Source: DATAZK01 sp965199805 (GTDB lineage Bacteria; Actinomycetota; Actinomycetes; Frankiales; Frankiaceae). Taken from it: a stretch of DNA of 64,000 nucleotides. The number at the start of each line of letters is the position of its first letter. The first letter of the stretch is position 1. This document shows positions 27,443 to 35,820 of the stretch, one piece after another. The notes beneath the pieces were generated by a model that was not told where the DNA came from, did no database searches, and worked only from the letters and a program-made list of their open reading frames with translations. The stretch spans positions 2,852,001 through 2,916,000 of the forward strand of contig CBDATO010000001.1 in assembly GCA_965199805.1 (NCBI GenBank). The letters run 5' to 3'. The translations under genes were made by a program, and so were the position numbers.

Positions 27443-27949
27443 TCAGGCGGCGCCATCGCGCGTCTCGTCGTGCTTGCGCAGGCCGGCGCGGCCGGAGTCG
27501 ACCTCGTCGGAGAAGCGCTCCGCCAGCTCACCGAAGTGGGCGCGGTCGGTGTCGGTCCAGTTGCGCATGAACCAGGTGAGGTCGTCCAGCCAGCGCTGCC
27601 GCACGGCGGAGTACGCGGTGTCACCCTGCTCGGACAACGACACGATCGCGACGCGCCGGTCGCCGTCGTGCGTCTGGCGGCGGATGAGTCCGGCGGCGTC
27701 GAGCGGCTTGAGCTGACGGCTGACCGTCGACTGGTCGAGTCCGAGCTGCTCGGCGAGCTCGGAGACGCGCAGCTCACCGCGACGGTGCAGCGCGGTGAGG
27801 ATGGCCCATCCCGAGGGTTGCACCGGCGATCCGGCCAGCGTCAGCAGCCGGGACAGGTAGCGGGGGCTGTTGCGCATGTCGGCCATGCGCGACAGCAGGC
27901 CCTCTACCTGGTGCTCGGCGGTCACCCCAGCCACACTAGATGCATCCAT
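27443..27949 (-). CDS. MarR-family transcriptional regulator
   Basis: 168-aa winged-helix repressor-type protein: LTALHRRGELRVSELAEQLG, then the recognition helix region DQSTVSRQLKPLDAAGLI and the wing with THDGDRRVAIVSLSEQG. It lies 28 bp upstream of the acyl-CoA dehydrogenase pair and downstream of the SDR on the same strand. A palindrome overlaps its own start codon. It probably responds to an acyl-CoA or aromatic ligand and controls this local operon. Confidence 0.9.
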   Translation of the reverse strand: MDASSVAGVTAEHQVEGLLSRMADMRNSPRYLSRLLTLAGSPVQPSGWAILTALHRRGELRVSELAEQLGLDQSTVSRQLKPLDAAGLIRRQTHDGDRRVAIVSLSEQGDTAYSAVRQRWLDDLTWFMRNWTDTDRAHFGELAERFSDEVDSGRAGLRKHDETRDGAA

Positions 27950-27956
27950 ACATGGA
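27945..27956. promoter_or_regulatory. Palindrome over the MarR start codon
   Basis: TCCAT-AC-ATGGA is a perfect inverted repeat spanning the start codon of the MarR gene, a position suited to autoregulation. The protein-site link is inference. Confidence 0.4.
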
Positions 27957-27982
27957 ATCCAGGCGGACAGGCCTCGGGTGAG

Positions 27983-28750
27983 TCAGAAGCCGCCACCGCC
28001 GTCGGCCCAGATCGTGGTGCCGTTGATGTAGGCCGCGGCTGGGGACGCGAGGAAGACGCAGATGCCGCCGATCTCGTCGGGCGTGCCCATCCGACCGACC
28101 GGGATGGCGTCGGCGTACTTGTCGCGCTGGCCCGGGTCGGCGAGCAGCAGTGACGCCATCGCCTCGGTCTCGACCCAGCCGAGCGACACGCAGTTGACCC
28201 GTACCGTGCGGCCCCAGGCCCCGGCCAGGGAACGGGTCATGTGGTTCAGCCCGGCCTTGGCGGCGCCGTACGGGGCCAGTGACCCGCCCGACCCGTTCGG
28301 CAGGGACGCCTGGCTCGAGATGTTGATGATCGAACCGCTGCCGGCCGTCTTCTCGATCGCCTGGTACGCCTTCTGCGCGAAGATCATGGGCCCGGTCAGG
28401 TTGATCTCGATGATCGACTTGATGAACCGCGGCGAGACGGTCGCCGTGTCGGCCGGTGGCTGACCGCCGGCGTTGTTGACGAGGACGTCCAGCCGTCCGA
28501 ATTCGGTGACGGCGGTCTGGACGACGGCCTCGATCTGCGCGTCGTCGCGGACGTCGGCCGAGACGTGCCGGCAGCGGGCCAGCTCGGCGTCGTTGCGGGC
28601 GGCCGGGGGCGCGTCGAAGTGCGACCGGGCGCACGTCACGACGGAGGCGCCGGCGTCGAGGAAGGCCCGGGCGATGCCGAGGCCCACCCCCTGGCTGCCG
28701 CCGGTGACGATGACGACCTTGCCGTCGAAGTCGTGCGGATTGTCGGTCAA
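27983..28750 (-). CDS. Short-chain dehydrogenase/reductase (SDR)
   Basis: 255-aa classical SDR. The cofactor motif is TGGSQGVGLGIARAF, with the structural NNAGG, the catalytic Ser in the INISSQASLP region, and the Tyr-x3-Lys in APYGAAKAGLNHM. The C-terminus ends TTIWADGGGGF, common in 3-oxoacyl-ACP reductase-like enzymes. I chose the TTG at 28750 because CGAGGGAAG lies just upstream; the frame continues 22 codons further with a less family-like sequence. It probably works with the acyl-CoA dehydrogenases in the same operon. Confidence 0.88.
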   Translation of the reverse strand: MTDNPHDFDGKVVIVTGGSQGVGLGIARAFLDAGASVVTCARSHFDAPPAARNDAELARCRHVSADVRDDAQIEAVVQTAVTEFGRLDVLVNNAGGQPPADTATVSPRFIKSIIEINLTGPMIFAQKAYQAIEKTAGSGSIINISSQASLPNGSGGSLAPYGAAKAGLNHMTRSLAGAWGRTVRVNCVSLGWVETEAMASLLLADPGQRDKYADAIPVGRMGTPDEIGGICVFLASPAAAYINGTTIWADGGGGF

Positions 28751-28840
28751 GAGCTTCCCTCGGGTGAGTGGTCGGGTCGGAGCAGCGGCGCCCCGGTGAC
28801 GATGGGCCAGGGGCATGACACCGGCGAGGAAGATGCCTGT

Positions 28841-28854
28841 ATCAATGCATCGAT
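28841..28854. promoter_or_regulatory. Near-perfect palindrome upstream of the SDR operon
   Basis: ATCAATGCATCGAT deviates from a perfect 14-bp palindrome by one base pair. It lies about 90 bp upstream of the SDR start and 33 bp from the tip of an IS3 element, which therefore sits in or next to this promoter region. Confidence 0.4.
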
Positions 28855-28951
28855 CATGCTAGCAGTGTGTGACCCGGCCCACAAGGGGCTGTCCGGCCCC
28901 CCGTTTTTCGGTCCAGTTCGTGTGAGAGTGCCGCGAGTGTTGTGACCGTTC

Positions 28952-29242
28952 GTGGGGGTGGTTGTGCCTGGTAAGAGGTACTCGACGGAGCAGATCGTGG
29001 CGAAGCTGCGGGAGGCGGAGAAGCTGCAGGGGCAGGGGCAGAGCATCCCGATGGTCTGCAAGAAGCTCGGCGTCTCGGAGCAGACGTTTTACCGCTGGCG
29101 TTTGAAGTTCGGTGCGTTGAAAGAGGACGAGGCGCATCGACTGAAGGCGTTGGAGGCGGAGAACAGCCGGCTGAAACGCATTGTCGCGGAGCAGGCGCTG
29201 GACATTTCGATGCTGAAGGACCTGCAACGGGGAAACTACTGA
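28952..29242 (+). CDS. IS3-family transposase OrfA
   Basis: 96-aa DNA-binding subunit with a helix-turn-helix (KLGVSEQTFYRWRLKFG) and a C-terminal leucine-zipper-like helix (LKALEAENSRLKRIVAEQAL). It normally joins OrfB by programmed frameshift. The GTG/ATG region near 28952 follows the left inverted repeat. Confidence 0.92.
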   Translation: MGVVVPGKRYSTEQIVAKLREAEKLQGQGQSIPMVCKKLGVSEQTFYRWRLKFGALKEDEAHRLKALEAENSRLKRIVAEQALDISMLKDLQRGNY

Positions 29243-29265
29243 GCCCGGTTCGGCGCCGGGCGGCA

Positions 29266-30111
29266 GTGACTTACTTGGAGCGCCGGTTCAAGGTGTCGCA
29301 GCGGCGGGCGTGCCGGGTCGTCGGGCAGGGCCGGTCGACGCAGCGCTACGCGATCGTGCCGTCGGACTTTGAGGCGCGGCTGGTGAAAGAGCTGCACGTG
29401 CAGGCCCAGCAGCACCCCCGTTGGGGCTATCGGAAGATCCACCGGCTGCTGGTGGACGACGGCTGGCCGGTCAACGTGAAGCGAATCGAACGGCTCTGGC
29501 GGGCGGAGGGCCTGAGAGTGCCACCACGTCGAGTTAACCGCCCCGCCGGCAAGGGCCCAGGTCAGGACAGTAACTCTGCCTGGTCACGGCCGGCGTTGCG
29601 GCCGGGTCACACCTGGTCGTATGACTTCGTGTCACTGCGCACCGTCGACGGGCGGCCGTTACGGCTGCTGAACGTCGTCGACGAATACACCCGCGTCGCC
29701 GTCGGCTTCCATGTCGGACGGTCTATCGGCGCCCGCGCAGTGCTGGCGACGCTGGAGCGGCTGTTCGACGAGCATTCGGCGCCGGTGCTGATCCGCAGCG
29801 ACAACGGCAAGGAGTTCGTCGCGGCGACCGTCGTGAGCTGGCTAAACGACCGGGGCGTCACCGCCGTGCCGGTCGCTAAAGGCAGCCCCCAGCAGAACTG
29901 CTACGTCGAACGATTCAACGGAACGATGCGCGATGAACTCCTCGACGGCGAACTTTTCCATTCCGCCGCCGAGGCCCGTTTCGTCATCAGCCGATATCTC
30001 GATGAATACAACCGGCACCGGCCGCACCGTGGCCTTGCGATGGCGACCCCGGTAGCGTTCGACCGAGCCGAACGAGCCCGACTGGCAACCGTGAAAGGTG
30101 GGGGCATATGA
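29266..30111 (+). CDS. IS3-family transposase OrfB (DDE integrase)
   Basis: 281-aa catalytic subunit. The DDE core is intact: Asp in HTWSYDFVSLRTVDGRP, Asp in LIRSDNGKEFVAATVV, and Glu in QQNCYVERFNGTMRDELLDG. It ends YNRHRPHRGLAMATPVAFDRAE, typical of the IS407/IS51 group. Its stop overlaps an ATG (ATGA, 30108-30111) that opens the frame running into the Rhs fragment. Confidence 0.92.
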   Translation: MTYLERRFKVSQRRACRVVGQGRSTQRYAIVPSDFEARLVKELHVQAQQHPRWGYRKIHRLLVDDGWPVNVKRIERLWRAEGLRVPPRRVNRPAGKGPGQDSNSAWSRPALRPGHTWSYDFVSLRTVDGRPLRLLNVVDEYTRVAVGFHVGRSIGARAVLATLERLFDEHSAPVLIRSDNGKEFVAATVVSWLNDRGVTAVPVAKGSPQQNCYVERFNGTMRDELLDGELFHSAAEARFVISRYLDEYNRHRPHRGLAMATPVAFDRAERARLATVKGGGI

Positions 30112-32132
30112 GAGCCACCCCCGCCATGCGCCGTGGACCAGTCGACCGAGCTAGGCGGCGGCCATCCGGCCGGCTCAGCTCACACCCGAACTGGACCGAC
30201 CGCAGGGGGCTGGTCACCAACTACAACTACAACCCGGATTCCGGGGTCGGATCCGGCAGCAGCTACGTCCTTAGTTCCATCACACCGCCGTCCGGCAGCC
30301 AACTCGGGACCCGGACACTGACGTTCGACAGCCTCGATCGGCTGAAGACCTACACGACCGGCGGTACCACCACTACGACCAACGCCTACGACGGTGACGA
30401 CCGCGTGCTCACCCAGGATTACTCCGGCACCGCCGGCACCGACATCACCAACACCTACGACAACAACGGCAACCTCACCAGCCGCGTCAGCGGCCTGTTC
30501 GGGGGCAAGATCACCAGTTACGCCTACGACTGGATGAACCGTCTGACCCAACAAACCAATCCTGACGGCACCGTAATGAACGTCAGCTACGACGCCCTTG
30601 GCAACCTCATACAGCTGAAGCAGACCGTCGGCACCCAGATTCGCACCACCAATTACACCTACGACGCCGTCAACAATCTGGCGAGTCTAATCGAGCCCGG
30701 CGGCAACGTCGACGTCTTCCGCTACGACAGCAACAACAAGCGCGTTGACACTTGGGACAAGGCCACGGTCACCTCGTCGAACTTCAGTCCCAGTACCAAC
30801 GTCCTGACCACCATCCCGACCGTCTGGGCGCTGCACATCAACAACCAGCTAGACAAGGCCGGTCGACTGACGGAGATAAAAACTACCCGGTCCAGCTCCG
30901 ACAGCACCGTCGTCACGGACTTCGCTTATTGCCACAGCAGCTTGACGACTTGCCCAACTGCATCGGACTCCTCCGACAGAGGCAAGATCATGTGGGAGAA
31001 GGACAAAGTCACGGGCCGCGTTACCAATTACACCTACAGCCACGCCGGCCGGTTGCTCACCGCGGACAACCCAGCCGCCGCCGGAATCGACTACACCTAC
31101 ACCTACGACGCTGACGGCAACCGCACCAGCGCCATCCCGCTTAGCGGCACCGCCAGCTACGCCGCCTTCGACGCCGGTTACGGCCTCTGCAAGCTGCAGA
31201 CGACCTCTGGGCCGACCTGCCCAACCGACAGCGACAGCGGCAGCACCAGCCGCAACTACGGCGGTGTCTATGGCTACGATGGCTCCGGAAACCAAACCCT
31301 CAGCGCGACGGCGACAAGTCTTGGCTATAACGGCGCCGACATGCTAATCAGCAGCGGCAGCAGCGCCGGAGTCAATTACGCTTACGCTTACGCGGGGGCC
31401 AATCAGGTCAACCGTGACAGCACCAACGTCAGGACGTATCCTGACACCGTGGGTACGACCACCATGTACCGGAACGGCGTCGAAGGCGTCCAATCGACCG
31501 CGAGCTCAACGTCGACCAGCTCACCCGGATATGTTCTCGACCCCACCGGGGCGCTCATCGGGACCTACGCAGACAATGGGACGGCCGCAACAACAATTGA
31601 CTATTTCGCGTTCGATGGTAAGGCCTCGGTGGTCGCAATTGTAAGCCCGAGCGGGACGGTCGACGCCCAGTATCGCTATGACCCGTGGGGCACAGCGTTG
31701 ACCGGTCGCGGCCTCAGCACTCCGCCAGCCAACAGCTACGCCTATAAGGGCCAGTACCTCGACGCGTCAGGCTTATACAAGAGCGGTCTCCGCTACTACG
31801 ACCCGGCGCAGGCTCGCTGGACACAACAGGACCTTCTAGAGACTTTAGGGGCTCCCAACAATGCCAACCAGTACGCGGCCTTCGGTGATGACCCGATCGG
31901 CAACGCGGATCCTAGCGGCGCGGGTTTCTGGGACGGCGTCAAAGCAATTGTCACCGGGCAGGTTGTGTCCACGGCGGGCTTTGCTATTACGGGTGCGGCC
32001 GCTGGAACCTGCGAGGCGGTGACGTTGGGCATCGGTTCGCCCATCTGCGGAGGCATCCTTATAGTCGGGGGCACGGCTAGTGCGGCCGCTGCTGTTGCTG
32101 GGTGGGTCCAAGGCATTTCGGACTGGTTTTGA
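30108..32132 (+). pseudogene. Rhs/YD-repeat protein, C-terminal part, 5' end replaced by IS3
   Basis: Beyond the IS right end the frame encodes about 640 residues of YD-repeat shell (NGNLTSRV, YDALGNLIQL, YTYDADGNRTS) and the Rhs core end: GTVDAQYRYDPWGTALTG, KSGLRYYDPAQARWTQQD, then DDPIGNADPSG. After the core, a 65-residue glycine/alanine-rich hydrophobic tip replaces the large nuclease tips of many Rhs toxins; it may insert into membranes. The N-terminal signal and repeats are missing. The first 36 codons come from IS3 sequence, so a short fusion could still be translated from ATG 30108. Its stop overlaps the next gene. Confidence 0.85.
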
Positions 32133-32590
32133 GCCAAGACACGGGGCGCATCTATTTGCCATTGTCGGGCACCGTTATTGAGATCGGAACGGGCGAAACG
32201 TTGACGATGCACCTCGAAGAGAGTGAGAAGTCGGAGTCACTCTATTTCCCGGACCGTCCATTAGTCGCTGCCATTCACGGGTGTCGCGGTTACCGAGGTG
32301 TCATGCGCAAAAGGTTTGGAATTGCACGGGAGACTGAACGCCTATGGACGCTCTGTTACGGACGCATCCTGTATGAAGAGATACCTGCATTAGAATTTAT
32401 CGCGGCGAGCGGTCTTCGCAAGGTCATGAAGCAGCCATTGCATCTGTCCAACATCTGGGCGTGTGAGTTCGCTGGCCATGCGTCCAGTGTCAGGGCCATA
32501 TTCCCGAACAAGAGCGTGACTGTTGACGCACCAATGACGGTCAACGACTGGCTGAGATCGTTTCGGCGGCCGTACAGAGAAGGTTCATAG
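32129..32590 (+). CDS. Putative Rhs immunity protein (unknown family)
   Basis: 153-aa protein read from TTG 32129, whose codon overlaps the Rhs stop (TTGA). The position and coupling are those of Rhs immunity genes. The sequence (SGTVIEIGTGETLTMHLEES at the start, a C-terminal TVDAPMTVNDWLRSF) looks like a soluble alpha/beta protein; no family is recognised. Base composition is clearly less GC-rich than the chromosome, as is common for polymorphic-toxin tips. Function is inferred from position only. Confidence 0.6.
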   Translation: MSQDTGRIYLPLSGTVIEIGTGETLTMHLEESEKSESLYFPDRPLVAAIHGCRGYRGVMRKRFGIARETERLWTLCYGRILYEEIPALEFIAASGLRKVMKQPLHLSNIWACEFAGHASSVRAIFPNKSVTVDAPMTVNDWLRSFRRPYREGS

Positions 32591-32632
32591 CAAATCTAGC
32601 TAGCACGCTTGATGCGTCGTGGCCCCGGCCAT

Positions 32633-33037
32633 TCAGCAACCTATCCGCATCCGCATTTCTCTCGATTCACCGCTGTTCGCCTGCGCAACACTGCTGAACA
32701 TGACCCGATCCCCTGAATTAGTGACGATCCTGTATGTTGCGAGGCGTTGGAGGATCGGTTGATGCTGTTCGCGTAAATCACTGAGCGCTACTGTATGTTT
32801 GGCGATGAGCTGGGCAAAAATGTGTCCGCTTAGCTGGTCGCTGATCCAGCAAATACCCGATTGGTCCGAGAAGAGAAGATGCTGAATCTCGGCGTTGTTC
32901 GCTACGTAAACGTATTTTCCTTCGATGAGACTAGGGGTGTCTGCGTATGAGAGCTGCTCGTAAGTCATGGCTAAGAGCTCGGGGTCCAGCTCGCCGTTCT
33001 CGACGTAGAGCGAGAACTGCTTAAGGACGCTCTCCAT
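32633..33037 (-). CDS. Hypothetical protein inside the IS3-bounded segment
   Basis: 134-aa protein from ATG 33037, low in GC and soluble, with no recognised domain. It begins ESVLKQFSLYVENGELDPEL and contains YVYVANNAEIQHLLFSDQS. The start lies 32 bp from the tip of IS3 copy B, so its promoter or a longer N-terminus may have been removed by the insertion. It could be a second immunity-like or orphan gene of the Rhs locus, but nothing in the sequence proves that. Confidence 0.5.
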   Translation of the reverse strand: MESVLKQFSLYVENGELDPELLAMTYEQLSYADTPSLIEGKYVYVANNAEIQHLLFSDQSGICWISDQLSGHIFAQLIAKHTVALSDLREQHQPILQRLATYRIVTNSGDRVMFSSVAQANSGESREMRMRIGC

Positions 33038-33175
33038 CTCTGAGAAGAGATGTCGGCACTCTCAAGTTGGTGACCAGCCCCCTGCGGTCGGTCCAGTTCG
33101 GGTGTGAGCTGAGCCGGCCGGATGGCCGCCGCCTAGCTCGGTCGACTGGTCCACGGCGCATGGCGGGGGTGGCTC

Positions 33176-34021
33176 TCATATGCCCCCACCTTTCACGGTT
33201 GCCAGTCGGGCTCGTTCGGCTCGGTCGAACGCTACCGGGGTCGCCATCGCAAGGCCACGGTGCGGCCGGTGCCGGTTGTATTCATCGAGATATCGGCTGA
33301 TGACGAAACGGGCCTCGGCGACGGAATGGAAAAGTTCGCCGTCGAGGAGTTCATCGCGCATCGTTCCGTTGAATCGTTCGACGTAGCAGTTCTGCTGGGG
33401 GCTGCCTTTAGCGACCGGCACGGCGGTGACGCCCCGGTCGTTTAGCCAGCTCACGACGGTCGCCGCGACGAACTCCTTGCCGTTGTCGCTGCGGATCAGC
33501 ACCGGCGCCGAATGCTCGTCGAACAGCCGCTCCAGCGTCGCCAGCACTGCGCGGGCGCCGATAGACCGTCCGACATGGAAGCCGACGGCGACGCGGGTGT
33601 ATTCGTCGACGACGTTCAGCAGCCGTAACGGCCGCCCGTCGACGGTGCGCAGTGACACGAAGTCATACGACCAGGTGTGACCCGGCCGCAACGCCGGCCG
33701 TGACCAGGCAGAGTTACTGTCCTGACCTGGGCCCTTGCCGGCGGGGCGGTTAACTCGACGTGGTGGCACTCTCAGGCCCTCCGCCCGCCAGAGCCGTTCG
33801 ATTCGCTTCACGTTGACCGGCCAGCCGTCGTCCACCAGCAGCCGGTGGATCTTCCGATAGCCCCAACGGGGGTGCTGCTGGGCCTGCACGTGCAGCTCTT
33901 TCACCAGCCGCGCCTCAAAGTCCGACGGCACGATCGCGTAGCGCTGCGTCGACCGGCCCTGCCCGACGACCCGGCACGCCCGCCGCTGCGACACCTTGAA
34001 CCGGCGCTCCAAGTAAGTCAC
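33176..34021 (-). CDS. IS3-family transposase OrfB (copy B)
   Basis: 281 aa, intact DDE core. It is identical to the copy A protein except for one residue near position 233 (Val where copy A has Ala in the stretch HS-x-AEARFV). The near identity indicates recent duplication. Confidence 0.92.
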   Translation of the reverse strand: MTYLERRFKVSQRRACRVVGQGRSTQRYAIVPSDFEARLVKELHVQAQQHPRWGYRKIHRLLVDDGWPVNVKRIERLWRAEGLRVPPRRVNRPAGKGPGQDSNSAWSRPALRPGHTWSYDFVSLRTVDGRPLRLLNVVDEYTRVAVGFHVGRSIGARAVLATLERLFDEHSAPVLIRSDNGKEFVAATVVSWLNDRGVTAVPVAKGSPQQNCYVERFNGTMRDELLDGELFHSVAEARFVISRYLDEYNRHRPHRGLAMATPVAFDRAERARLATVKGGGI

Positions 34022-34044
34022 TGCCGCCCGGCGCCGAACCGGGC

Positions 34045-34335
34045 TCAGTAGTTTCCCCGTTGCAGGTCCTTCAGCATCGAAATGTCCAGCGCCTGCTCCG
34101 CGACAATGCGTTTCAGCCGGCTGTTCTCCGCCTCCAACGCCTTCAGTCGATGCGCCTCGTCCTCTTTCAACGCACCGAACTTCAAACGCCAGCGGTAAAA
34201 CGTCTGCTCCGAGACGCCGAGCTTCTTGCAGACCATCGGGATGCTCTGCCCCTGCCCCTGCAGCTTCTCCGCCTCCCGCAGCTTCGCCACGATCTGCTCC
34301 GTCGAGTACCTCTTACCAGGCACAACCACCCCCAC
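34045..34335 (-). CDS. IS3-family transposase OrfA (copy B)
   Basis: 96 aa, identical to copy A OrfA as far as can be read, with the same helix-turn-helix and zipper helix. The element looks complete and potentially active. Confidence 0.92.
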   Translation of the reverse strand: MGVVVPGKRYSTEQIVAKLREAEKLQGQGQSIPMVCKKLGVSEQTFYRWRLKFGALKEDEAHRLKALEAENSRLKRIVAEQALDISMLKDLQRGNY

Positions 34336-34398
34336 GAACGGTCACAACACTCGCGGCACTCTCACACGAACTGGACCGAAAAACGGGGGGCCGGACAG

Positions 34399-34710
34399 CC
34401 TGATCTTGAGCTCCTGCAGCACCGCGAAACGGTCACCAAGGAACGACCAAGCCTGCCGCACCAAGCCGGTCGAGCATTGAGCCGGTTCTGGGACGCGACC
34501 ACCCAGTTCGCCATGAAGCGAGTTGCTCGAGCTAAGACGCCGGCCGGTCCAGCGAAGCGGGTGTCGCAGTCTCAGCGGTGCATCACGGTAAAGCCACTCG
34601 TCAAGCCGGAGATCGACGTCAAGAAGCTGGCCCGGGCGTACATCTGGCTTGCTCAGGACAAGCTGCGCAAGCAGCAGCAACAGGGGAGCGACGAGCAGGA
34701 CGCCGCCTGA
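34399..34710 (+). pseudogene. 5'-truncated gene fragment, resembles small recombinase-associated proteins
   Basis: An open frame runs from the tip of IS3 copy B to a stop at 34710, with charged, protein-like sequence (RALSRFWDATTQFAMKRVAR, then PEIDVKKLARAYIWLAQDKL). An internal ATG at 34513 would give 65 aa. Short proteins with an IDxxKLARALL-type ending commonly precede serine-recombinase genes in actinomycetes, and no recombinase follows here. Reading it as a remnant cut by the IS is inference. Confidence 0.45.
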
Positions 34711-34790
34711 CGTCAGCGTCCGTGTGTGTCACGCATCTGCATCCCGGCCCGTTTCGCGGCGACGATGCAAGCGTGCGACGCCACAGTGAT

Positions 34791-35729
34791 TCACACTCGC
34801 GGAAGGATGGAGTACTTAATAGTGACGCTCGGTTGGCCATCGCTGCTGGTGTCACGCGTTGTTGCTGTCTGAACCTCGAAGGCGGCTACTCGGCCTTGGG
34901 TACTCACCATTATCACTGAGTCGCCGACACGTGCCGTTCGAGCTCGAGATGAACTGTCGTAAGTCTCAGGCGCACGGACATCTTCCAGTGCCGTATTGCT
35001 CGCGACTGCAATAGTTGCGATGTCGGGCGGGTCGTTGTAGACGTGAACTGATCCGTACCCTGATTCTGTGATCATTATTGTAAACGCATCACTGCCGGAG
35101 CCTATTACGAATCGACCGTTGTTATCCTCGTATGGCCAGGTAACGGTTCCTTCAAGAGCGGCTGATTGGAAGCGAGTCGGATCAAAGTTGATCTGCTGCA
35201 TGGTGGCGGTTTGACTCGACGCAGCAAAGGGGTTCGGTCCGAGTGGTGGAACCGGGTACAGTTGCTCGCCATATAGATCAAAGACTAACTCGCGGTACTT
35301 CTCGTCCCAAGCACTGTCGTCGCTAAAATTGACGTATTTGGTCCCGACAAGAAACGTCGGGACCGGTGGGTCTACGGTTACGCCGCGGAGCACGGGCACT
35401 ACATGATTGCTCGTCGCGTTTTGTAGCAATGGGGCTGTCATGATCTTTTTTTCGTACCCAACGCCTCGCACACCCGCGTTGGCCTTGCTTACATAAGAAT
35501 CCGAGCAGACGGCAATCACGCGCTCGGCTCCCGTCAGTCCAGTTTCCATGAAGTGTGCCAGGTCGTCGCCCAGTGCAGTGTTCCATTGATCAAGAACGAC
35601 CTCGATACCGTTCGACATCAGTCTTTCGCCTAGCCGGCGCACCCACTCGTTCATCTGCGGTTCCGAAGAATAGGATATAAAGACGCGCAACTGCGTACTT
35701 GTTGGCAAGACGGTTTCGTCGGCGGACAT
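34791..35729 (-). CDS. TIR-domain protein with C-terminal domain of unknown function
   Basis: 312-aa protein from ATG 35729. Residues 14-155 form a TIR/SEFIR-like domain: LRVFISYSSEPQMNEWV, then GIEVVLDQWNTALGDDL, VIAVCSDSYVSKANAGVRG and VGYEKKIMTAP, with Glu93 at the position of the NADase glutamate. A Pro-rich linker (LYPVPPLGPNPF) leads to about 130 residues of beta-rich sequence with no family I recognise. Bacterial TIR proteins often degrade NAD+ as defence effectors. No partner (ThsA, nucleotidyltransferase, Argonaute) is adjacent, so a stand-alone or toxin-like role is possible. GC content is lower than the chromosome. Confidence 0.82.
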   Translation of the reverse strand: MSADETVLPTSTQLRVFISYSSEPQMNEWVRRLGERLMSNGIEVVLDQWNTALGDDLAHFMETGLTGAERVIAVCSDSYVSKANAGVRGVGYEKKIMTAPLLQNATSNHVVPVLRGVTVDPPVPTFLVGTKYVNFSDDSAWDEKYRELVFDLYGEQLYPVPPLGPNPFAASSQTATMQQINFDPTRFQSAALEGTVTWPYEDNNGRFVIGSGSDAFTIMITESGYGSVHVYNDPPDIATIAVASNTALEDVRAPETYDSSSRARTARVGDSVIMVSTQGRVAAFEVQTATTRDTSSDGQPSVTIKYSILPRV

Positions 35730-35820
35730 GCTACTTATTATGCTCCGCACTTCTATCCTTGACCAGACAGAATCAACCGGAAGCACTCTTTTCTGCCTGG
35801 CGGCTCCTACGGATAGCCGT

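Larger units (their letters stand above)
28887..30218 (+). mobile_element. IS3-family element, copy A (IS407-like)
   Basis: 1332-bp element with orfA and orfB. The imperfect terminal inverted repeats are about 31 bp; both contain CCCCC near the tip and share TCGGTCCAGTTCG inside. An inverted copy B of exactly the same length lies at 33069-34400, differing by one visible amino-acid change in orfB. No obvious target duplication flanks either copy. Both copies share three bases beyond the TG tip on the left and about six beyond the CA tip on the right, so the exact ends are uncertain by a few bases. Confidence 0.9.
33069..34400 (-). mobile_element. IS3-family element, copy B (inverted relative to copy A)
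   Basis: Same length (1332 bp) and ends as copy A, opposite orientation. Together the copies bound a 2.85-kb segment holding the Rhs C-terminus, its putative immunity gene and one further gene. This is composite-transposon geometry, although no matching outer target duplication is visible. On its right side it cuts a gene fragment beginning near 34399. Confidence 0.9.

Noticed and set aside
28887..34400. Proven composite transposon
   Set aside because: Geometry fits, but the outer flanks show no matching target duplication, so it is reported as composite-like only.
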